Below, piece by piece: positions 59,541-64,000 of a stretch of 64,000 bases of DNA (positions are counted from its first letter, which is position 1; every line of letters starts with the position of its first letter). The notes below the pieces were generated by a model, which did not search any database, was not told the DNA's origin, and saw only the letters and a list, made by a program, of their open reading frames with translations. The DNA comes from a virus: IMG/VR virus record IMGVR_UViG_3300042465_009257, positions 109,359-173,358 of that record. One strand, given 5' to 3'. A program made the position numbers and the translations under genes.

Positions 59541-59562
59541 TTAGGAATTTTAAAATCAAATT

Positions 59563-59739
59563 ATGAATCCCGAAATTAAAGAGAAATTTCCCGAGTGGGC
59601 CGCGAGATATGAAGAAATGCAGGATCTACTTTTTGGCCTATATTACGCCCGAAACTTTCAAATGGATCATAATGCCGTGGTGGATGGTCTAAATGAGGTT
59701 GATTATTTCCTTCGGCGGGAGGAAAAGAATTACAATTAA
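59563..59739 (+). CDS. Small helical protein (58 aa)
   Basis: It starts MNPEIKEKFPEWAARYEEMQ, then helical DLLFGLYYARNFQMDHNAVV and the end FLRREEKNYN. It is in the compact early row, with 22 nt upstream and 24 nt downstream to neighbouring starts. Function unknown. Confidence 0.5.
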   Translation: MNPEIKEKFPEWAARYEEMQDLLFGLYYARNFQMDHNAVVDGLNEVDYFLRREEKNYN

Positions 59740-59763
59740 TTATGAATAAAAATAAAACAAAAC

Positions 59764-59974
59764 ATGAAAAACAATACATCACAAACTAATGCTATTTTGG
59801 AGTACCTTTCCAAAGGAAAAACTTTAACACCATTGGAAGCTTTAAATAAATTTTGGCTGTTTCCGTCTCGGCGCTCGGATTTATGACCTGAAAAAGCAGG
59901 GTTACGAGTTTAATACGGTTATGGTTAAAATTCCCTCTGGCGCGAGTGTGGCGCAGTATAGCTTAGACAACTAA
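59764..59974 (+). pseudogene. HTH_39-type helix-turn-helix protein, broken by a one-base insertion
   Basis: Frame 1 reads MKNNTSQTNAILEYLSKGKT, LTPLEALNKF and then stops at 59884-59886. Dropping one T in the TTTT at about 59850 gives FGCFRLGARIYDLKKQGYEF and NTVMVKIPSGASVAQYSLDN, a perfect continuation of the helix-turn-helix family found in many phages (PF14090-like). The uninterrupted product would be 69 aa. Either the gene is broken, or the extra base is a sequencing error or a +1 frameshift site. Confidence 0.75.
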
Positions 59975-60020
59975 TTTTCCGCCCCGAATCGAATTAATTC
60001 TCTGAAAAGCAAATTTCCCC

Positions 60021-60049
60021 TTGACAGCCCCACTTTCGTGTGGTAGATT
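60021..60049 (+). promoter_or_regulatory. Host-type extended -10 sigma-70 promoter
   Basis: TTGACA, 17 bp ending CTTTCGTGTGG, TAGATT, with TGn before the -10 box. The -10 box ends 7 nt before the ATG at 60057 (leaderless). Confidence 0.8.
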
Positions 60050-60056
60050 AAATCCT

Positions 60057-60257
60057 ATGGATAAACACAACCCAATCACGCCTGTTCAGCAGGCATACCT
60101 AAACGCTAGCTTCCAAAACAAGTTGGAGCGATTGATTAATGAATTCCACCTAGAGGCAGACTCTGATACTCCAGACTATGTTTTGGCGAATTACATGATT
60201 CAATGTCTCATGGCGTTCAATACGGCGACTCAAGCGAAAATGAGAACTTCAGATTAA
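60057..60257 (+). CDS. Early protein of unknown function (66 aa)
   Basis: The start is the ATG at 60057 (MDKHNPITPVQQAYLNASFQ); a TTG reading from 60021 would start in the -35 box. Helical, with EFHLEADSDTPDYVLANYMI. It is the last early gene before the convergent HNH gene. The 55 nt behind it contain no obvious terminator. Confidence 0.55.
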   Translation: MDKHNPITPVQQAYLNASFQNKLERLINEFHLEADSDTPDYVLANYMIQCLMAFNTATQAKMRTSD

Positions 60258-60312
60258 AGTCCCCCGCGCCGTCACCGAAGGAGAAAACCGAAGATCCGAT
60301 TTTGGGGAAGGA

Positions 60313-61458
60313 TTAAGCATCATAGTGGTCAAGGTTGTCGCGCTTGACAAAACAGTTTTCTCTTGCACATAGCGGGGAGAAATTGCTAAAATGGTTCAAA
60401 AGTTCTATCTCCCACTCGTTTTCTGCAATTGATGTGGGGATAATATGATCTAAATGCCAAGTTAAATTAAATTCTTCGGGAACTCTGTAGCCTATATTCC
60501 CATAATTATCCCAATTCATCCACGGCTCGAACCTAGATTCAATATAAGATCTGAAATCTTCGAACGATAAACCAAGTATTTCTTCCGTTTTCTTGTTCTT
60601 GGTTTTACCCAGTTTTCTGAACCTATTTGCAATAGCTGATCTAATCCTCCCGACAAAAACTGAAAGGCGTCTTTTTTCTTTTCGTTGCTCTTCGGTAAAT
60701 TTGAGTTTATACTTTTCTTCGTATCTTTTTTGAACGAGTCTCGTAACCCACTTTTCTCCAGCGTGGCAAGACTTGCTGTATTCTCGAAAAACATAATCTG
60801 GCCGCTGGGGATGTTCTTGGTCAAACTTCCAAGCTAAGTTTGGATTATCTTTAATCCATTGCTGTAAAAATTCCCATTCGTCTTCGTTCAGCAATCGCTT
60901 CACTGGGAAAAGGGTATATTGTCCGAATTCACTTTTTTCGCTAGGGAAAACTGGATCAAATTTTAAGTTATAAAGGTTATTTGCCGATCTTTGCTTTAAA
61001 CCTTTCGGAGTATAGGCTTTTTCTTGTAATTTTTGAAATTTTTCTTCTGTGGTCCACCATTCCCCGTTCGTAGAGCCTCGATTGTAACCAGCAAAAATAT
61101 AACCATCGGAACTCCTTCTATCACCACTCCTCCACTTCTGCGAGCTATTCACTTTAGTCCAATTTTTCAATTCGGCATATTCAGTATTGGTGAGTTGTCG
61201 GTTGACACAAAAAGGTGAAAATCCTTGGCTATTATCTCTTATTCGGGGCTTCGAAAAACCTGGGTGATAGACCCACCTTTCACCATTAATAAAAGAACGC
61301 CCATATTCGAGAAAATACATATTAGGATAATCTGGGGATTCATCATAAGCCCAAAGTCTTAAATCTGCATTTTTTGGATCATTTTTCCATTTTTGAAGAT
61401 CAATGTATTCTGATTTGGTCGGCATACGGTTAATATTTAAATAGCTCTTCTTTTCCAT
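60313..61458 (-). CDS. HNH homing endonuclease with three N-terminal repeats (381 aa)
   Basis: The C-terminus (residues ~330-375) carries an HNH nuclease: FNLTWHLDHIIPTSIAENEW, then LNHFSNFSPLCARENCFVKR (His-Asn-His/Asn elements). Three ~80-residue repeats fill the N-terminal two thirds: (T/N)xxEYxxLxxWxK, then a W near the middle, P-D-Y-x-F-x-E-Y, and GExWV, at about residues 12-65, 87-140 and 193-245. They are probably DNA-binding units. It lies alone on the minus strand with a ribbon-helix-helix gene directly before it. Confidence 0.75.
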   Translation of the reverse strand: MEKKSYLNINRMPTKSEYIDLQKWKNDPKNADLRLWAYDESPDYPNMYFLEYGRSFINGERWVYHPGFSKPRIRDNSQGFSPFCVNRQLTNTEYAELKNWTKVNSSQKWRSGDRRSSDGYIFAGYNRGSTNGEWWTTEEKFQKLQEKAYTPKGLKQRSANNLYNLKFDPVFPSEKSEFGQYTLFPVKRLLNEDEWEFLQQWIKDNPNLAWKFDQEHPQRPDYVFREYSKSCHAGEKWVTRLVQKRYEEKYKLKFTEEQRKEKRRLSVFVGRIRSAIANRFRKLGKTKNKKTEEILGLSFEDFRSYIESRFEPWMNWDNYGNIGYRVPEEFNLTWHLDHIIPTSIAENEWEIELLNHFSNFSPLCARENCFVKRDNLDHYDA

Positions 61459-61459
61459 T

Positions 61460-61600
61460 TTATTTTTCGAAATACGAATCTAAGGCCCTCTTAATAATTT
61501 CAGACATCGTTGAGCCTGTTTCTTCCGCCCGACCCTTTAACTTTGCTTTAATAGCGTCAGTGAGAAAAACTTCGACCTTTTGCTTGTTTTTTAGTTTCAT
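61460..61600 (-). CDS. Ribbon-helix-helix DNA-binding protein (46 aa)
   Basis: The short protein MKLKNKQKVEVFLTDAIKAK, LKGRAEETGSTMSEIIKRAL, DSYFEK has one N-terminal strand (KVEVFL) followed by two helices (TDAIKAKLKGRAEETG, TMSEIIKRALDSYF), the CopG/Arc fold. Such proteins are repressors or antitoxin-like regulators. It ends 1 nt before the HNH nuclease gene, so the two form an operon; the HNH gene could be under its control. The gene starts 19 nt downstream of the late promoter at 61619-61645. Confidence 0.75.
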   Translation of the reverse strand: MKLKNKQKVEVFLTDAIKAKLKGRAEETGSTMSEIIKRALDSYFEK

Positions 61601-61618
61601 AAATAATTATAATATGTA

Positions 61619-61645
61619 TTACATGTAATTTTCCTGAAATTGAAA
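61619..61645 (-). promoter_or_regulatory. Phage late promoter (TTTCA variant) of the RHH-HNH operon
   Basis: AATTTCA and TGTAAT are separated by 17 bp; one mismatch in the upstream box. It is the only copy outside the main late block. Confidence 0.6.
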
Positions 61646-61692
61646 TTTTATTTTTTCTGTATTTTGCAAAAGGCCTGGCTTTTTTTTCAAAA

Positions 61693-61707
61693 ACCGAAAT
61701 TTTCGGT
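61693..61707. promoter_or_regulatory. Inverted repeat ACCGAAA-T-TTTCGGT
   Basis: This perfect 7-bp inverted repeat lies about 48 bp upstream of the late promoter box of the RHH gene. It could be an operator or a stem; no target proven. Confidence 0.4.
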
Positions 61708-61967
61708 AATTGAAATGTTGTTTTGCTTTTGGTTTTTTGAGCGGAGCTTGTAAAGGGGATGGATAAGATAAAGGGGGGATAAAAAGAATATGAACGGTTT
61801 GGATTTTTGGGAGGTCGAGAGGTGAGTGTCCCCCCGGCGTTCCGTTAGGGTCTTGTTAGGACTAGCAACTATCAATACCCGGCCTAACACTAGCACGCTA
61901 ACACTAGCACCCTCACACTAGCACTAGCGTCCTGACAGTGTGCCGTGCTGCCGCTCCAGGCCCTAAC
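61708..61967. other. Non-coding stretch with dense G[T/C]TAG motif
   Basis: No convincing gene is seen. From 61844 the short words GTTAG, CTAAC and CTAGC become very frequent (10 within 61844-61967), continuing through the two genes to the right. A 69-codon frame on the minus strand (61687-61896) has no gene character. Confidence 0.6.
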
Positions 61968-62005
61968 ACAAAAGGCCCCGCTACCCTTTCGGGCAACGGG
62001 GCTTT
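61968..62005 (-). terminator. Terminator behind the AAA+ operon
   Basis: On the minus strand AAAGCCCCG...CGGGGCCTTTT can form a stem (GCCCCG/CGGGGC plus G-T and A-T pairs) followed by TTTT. The stem also ends in A/T runs on the plus strand and may act in both directions. Confidence 0.7.
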
Positions 62006-62012
62006 GCTAGTG

Positions 62013-62423
62013 TTAGTTGTAGTCGTTTTCGTCCTGCTCCACGATGACAAGCGGACCTGTTAGGACAGCGCCCTCTGTGGGACCGTCCTCCTCAATGTTA
62101 GGACTGGCGTTGATTGCCGCTTGTGTTAGGCTGCCATTCAATGCAGCCCGGAACATATCGTCTTTGTTAGGATATGCCTGTTTCATCGTAGCCGCCCATA
62201 CGGGGGCTTTAGTGTTAGGATTGAGACGCCGCCACTCGATTTCGTTAGGACCATACTTGGCTAGAATCGAAGGTGGAACGTCCAACGTGTTAGGACGAGC
62301 GGGAGGATCAGGAACCTCCGCTTGTGTTAGGGTGAAGCCTTCCGATCTCAGGAAGTCTAACATCTGCTTGACTTTGCTAGTGTCATCCGTTGCCCGGATT
62401 GCCAGGTTAATATTGATCTTCAT
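62013..62423 (-). CDS. Protein of unknown function in the motif-rich segment (136 aa)
   Basis: It starts MKININLAIRATDDTSKVKQ, a possible strand-helix, then LDFLRSEGFTLTQAEVPDPP and a region with repeated P-N and L-T pairs (the coding result of the CCTAAC/CTAAC motif). It has no named family. It lies downstream of the AAA+ gene in one operon, ending at the terminator at 61968-62005. Confidence 0.55.
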   Translation of the reverse strand: MKININLAIRATDDTSKVKQMLDFLRSEGFTLTQAEVPDPPARPNTLDVPPSILAKYGPNEIEWRRLNPNTKAPVWAATMKQAYPNKDDMFRAALNGSLTQAAINASPNIEEDGPTEGAVLTGPLVIVEQDENDYN

Positions 62424-62469
62424 GTTAGGGTGGGTTGTGCCGGGGAGGATCTCCCTCCCCGGCGTTATG

Positions 62470-63477
62470 TTAGGCAGTCACCACGGCGACCGTCTTCTTT
62501 GCTGTTAGGCTCTGGAGGTATGCGACCCCTGCCGAACTAGCAGCTTTCCTACTTTGGTTAGTGTTGAGGACAAAATCCGCTTGTCTCAACTCGTCTAACA
62601 CCTCTTTCGCTTCCTTGCTAGTCGCGCCTTGCATCGGCGTGGCTGCTACCTCTTGCACCTGACGCCCGGAAGCGTTAGTAGCAAGGAATGTTAGGACGGC
62701 GATGTGCTCCGTGTTCCAGCCGTCGCGGTAATAACCGCTAGCCTTAAGGGCTTTCCTAGCACCTTCTACCGTGAAGATGTCTAGCTCATTAGTGATGAAC
62801 TGCGCCCTAACATCTTGGATCTGCTTCTTTATCGCCCTTGCAAAGGGGCGAACGTTTTTACAGTATGTTAGGGTGGCTTCCTTGGTTGGCATCTTCTCGT
62901 TAGGCATGTAGACTGCCCACATGTTAGTGAAGATGCTAACTCTTTCGTCCAGCTCGTAAGGCATCAGCTTGAGTTCCGTTAGGCGACCACTAGATCCGCA
63001 CAAGGCACCGTCGCCGAGAGTTTCGTTAGTGGCCATGATCACCATGAAGTTAGAGGGTGAAAGCTCTAACTCATACTCGACTCCTTTGGAATCGTGTATT
63101 GTTAGGGTCTTGCGCTCCCCGCCAAGCTCTAGCAATTGTTTCAAAAAGGTCTTGAGACCCTTGTCTAACACTTGCACCTCGTCAAGAAAGAATACATTCT
63201 TGTTAGAGAAGCTAGTACAATTCTGAATCATGAGCGATTTGAATTGCGATAGGGTCACCCCTACGCTAACGTTGTGGGATTTGAACCCCGCAACCTCTAG
63301 CAACTTCATGCAGATGTTAGCGACCCGTGTTTTCCCCAGACCGGCGAAACCAGTTAGGAGAACGTGTTGGATAGGAGCGGCACCCATAGCGGCATCCCAT
63401 AGGATGGTCACTAACTTGACGAACAAGTTAGGCTGGAGCATTTCCTTCACGGCATTTTTGATAGTCTCGATTTGCAT
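62470..63477 (-). CDS. AAA+ ATPase, RuvB/MoxR-like (335 aa)
   Basis: I chose the ATG at 63477 (MQIETIKNAVKEMLQPNLFV); the longer reading to 63519 needs a TTG. Walker A is VLLTGFAGLGKTRVANICMK (~residues 38-58), Walker B NVFFLDEVQVLDKGL (~95-110), sensor 1 NFMVIMATNETLGDG (~140-155), and a C-terminal helical lid follows with an SGRQVQEVAAT segment. The architecture resembles RuvB-type branch migration or MoxR-type chaperone ATPases. Its coding sequence is saturated with the CTAAC motif. Confidence 0.7.
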   Translation of the reverse strand: MQIETIKNAVKEMLQPNLFVKLVTILWDAAMGAAPIQHVLLTGFAGLGKTRVANICMKLLEVAGFKSHNVSVGVTLSQFKSLMIQNCTSFSNKNVFFLDEVQVLDKGLKTFLKQLLELGGERKTLTIHDSKGVEYELELSPSNFMVIMATNETLGDGALCGSSGRLTELKLMPYELDERVSIFTNMWAVYMPNEKMPTKEATLTYCKNVRPFARAIKKQIQDVRAQFITNELDIFTVEGARKALKASGYYRDGWNTEHIAVLTFLATNASGRQVQEVAATPMQGATSKEAKEVLDELRQADFVLNTNQSRKAASSAGVAYLQSLTAKKTVAVVTA

Positions 63478-63519
63478 ATTGTTAGTATTATCTATGGTGC
63501 GGTTGGTTAGTAATTGCAC

Positions 63520-63792
63520 CTTGCTGCCCTAACCTTGCGGCAGGGCAGGCTGGTAAAATTGACTATCAAATTTTCTAGGCTTACCGCTCCCCTAATCGTT
63601 AGGATCATCGCCGGGCTTTCCAGGGCAGGACTTGTCAGGATGGAGCGCCTGCCAGGCACACCCACCGGAAAGAGTCGATGCGTTCCGTTAGGATCGGGCC
63701 GCTCTTTCGTTTAACGCTTTCCAGCGCACAGCCAGTCTACACGACCCGGAAGGGATTGCAAATTCTTTTTTTTCTTTTTTTTCTTTTTCTTT
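63520..63792. other. Non-coding region with long T-rich tract
   Basis: No gene is seen upstream of the AAA+ gene. From about 63762 a pyrimidine tract of T runs and single Cs reaches 63792. GTTAG words still occur at 63598 and 63687. It could be a DNA-unwinding element or part of an origin. Confidence 0.5.
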
Positions 63793-63811
63793 ATTGAGAT
63801 TGAATCTCAAT
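63793..63811. promoter_or_regulatory. 19-bp palindrome ATTGAGATT-G-AATCTCAAT
   Basis: A perfect 9-bp inverted repeat with one central base, placed between the T-rich tract and the tandem repeat array. It may be a protein-binding site of an origin or promoter region. Confidence 0.6.
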
Positions 63812-63820
63812 TGCGACCCC

Positions 63821-64000
63821 CCACGCGCCTGCCCCCACGCGCCTGCCCCCACGCGCCTGCCCCCACGCGCCTGCCCCCACGCGCCTGCCCCCACGCGCCT
63901 GCCCCCACGCGCCTGCCCCCACGCGCCTGCCCCCACGCGCCTGCCCCCACGCGCCTGCCCCCACGCGCCTGCCCCCACGCGCCTGCCCCCACGCGCCTGC
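63821..64000. repeat. 14-bp tandem repeat array (12.9 copies visible)
   Basis: The unit CCACGCGCCTGCCC repeats without visible change from 63821 to the window end. It is 86 percent G+C in an otherwise AT-rich region. Translated frames give artificial G/A/R-rich repeats (14 codons per 42 bp), so it is not a gene. It may be an iteron array or a terminal or assembly repeat; it runs off the end. Confidence 0.9.

Larger units (their letters stand above)
61844..63691. repeat. Dense interspersed G[T/C]TAG motif field
   Basis: By hand I count 32 GTTAG, 12 CTAAC and 16 GCTAG/CTAGC in about 1.85 kb, roughly one every 31 bp; two of the words together would be expected about 3-4 times at random. They occur in coding and non-coding DNA and on both strands, often extended to GTTAGG(A/G). 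They are not seen at this density anywhere else in the window. Confidence 0.85.

Noticed and set aside
60021-60056. TTG start for the gene at 60057
   Set aside because: The TTG is part of the -35 box TTGACA; the ATG at 60057 is preferred. The same logic excludes the GTG at 55791.
61687-61896. 69-aa minus-strand reading frame
   Set aside because: Low-complexity start-to-end composition, position in the motif-rich spacer and no neighbouring operon context; it looks accidental.
61844-63691. Telomere-like repeat (TTAGGG) tract
   Set aside because: GTTAGG words are interspersed, not tandem, and lie inside coding DNA; a linear telomere is not supported.
63688-63992. Glycine/arginine-rich repeat proteins encoded by the right-end array
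   Set aside because: They are the translation of a non-coding 14-bp repeat, with 14 residues per three units, and no start region.
63821-64000. CRISPR array
   Set aside because: The repeats are directly adjacent with no spacers and the unit is only 14 bp; no cas genes are seen.
1-64000. tRNA or rRNA genes
   Set aside because: I looked for clover-leaf-like segments in the spacers and saw none that I could support; the spacers are too short and AT-rich.

Overview
The window looks like a large part of the genome of a tailed double-stranded DNA phage, or a prophage/metagenomic contig of one, with siphovirus-type morphology. It has a large terminase, portal, fused prohead protease/scaffold, major capsid protein, connector genes, a two-lobed tail tube protein and the start of a probable tape measure. 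No sheath or contractile baseplate gene is visible. A lysis cassette with a lysozyme, a holin-like protein, lipoproteins and an overlapping spanin-like pair points to a Gram-negative host. Start codons almost never have a Shine-Dalgarno sequence, and leaders are short and AT-rich. The small early genes starting MSDTP... resemble genes I associate with Verrucomicrobiota and similar genomes. This host guess is weak.

Layout. (1) 1-51.8 kb, minus strand: the late genes. Read in transcription order from 51.8 kb downward they are PhoH-like ATPase, GIY-YIG nuclease, a fibre protein, zinc-ribbon protein, a sigma-factor-like protein, a protein of unknown role, an ERCC4-type nuclease, GIY-YIG nuclease, terminase, portal, GIY-YIG nuclease, lysis cassette, GIY-YIG nuclease, a secreted beta-helix protein, protease/scaffold, decoration protein, capsid, connectors, and about 26 kb of tail-fibre, adhesin and depolymerase-like genes. 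After those come the tail tube, a tailspike, putative tail assembly chaperones and the tape measure, which runs off the left end. (2) 51.9-60.3 kb, plus strand: about 23 small early genes, led by a PP2C-type protein phosphatase. They include a Lar-like zinc protein, a PD-(D/E)XK-like nuclease and a frameshifted HTH gene. (3) 60.3-61.6 kb, minus strand: an HNH nuclease and a ribbon-helix-helix protein. (4) 61.7-64.0 kb: a compositionally different segment with a two-gene AAA+ ATPase operon. It is saturated with a short G[T/C]TAG motif and ends in a T-rich tract, a 19-bp palindrome and a 14-bp tandem repeat that runs off the right end.

How it works together. I find two promoter classes. The minus-strand genes carry at least 14 copies (15 with a weaker one) of a two-part element, TTTCC-N17-TGTAA, with a spacer of exactly 17 bp every time and the start codon usually 10-45 bp downstream. 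The natural candidate to read it is the sigma-like protein at 47.4-48.1 kb. The plus-strand early genes instead have host-like TTGAC[A/T]-N17-TAnnnT promoters placed so close to the ATG that the mRNAs should be leaderless. The capsid and tail-tube genes share a 3' module of tandem stop codons, a hairpin, a conserved block and a terminator, followed directly by the next late promoter. Adhesion genes are strongly amplified: three tandem LamG paralogues, three genes with one shared N-terminal domain, and a seven-repeat predicted beta-propeller.
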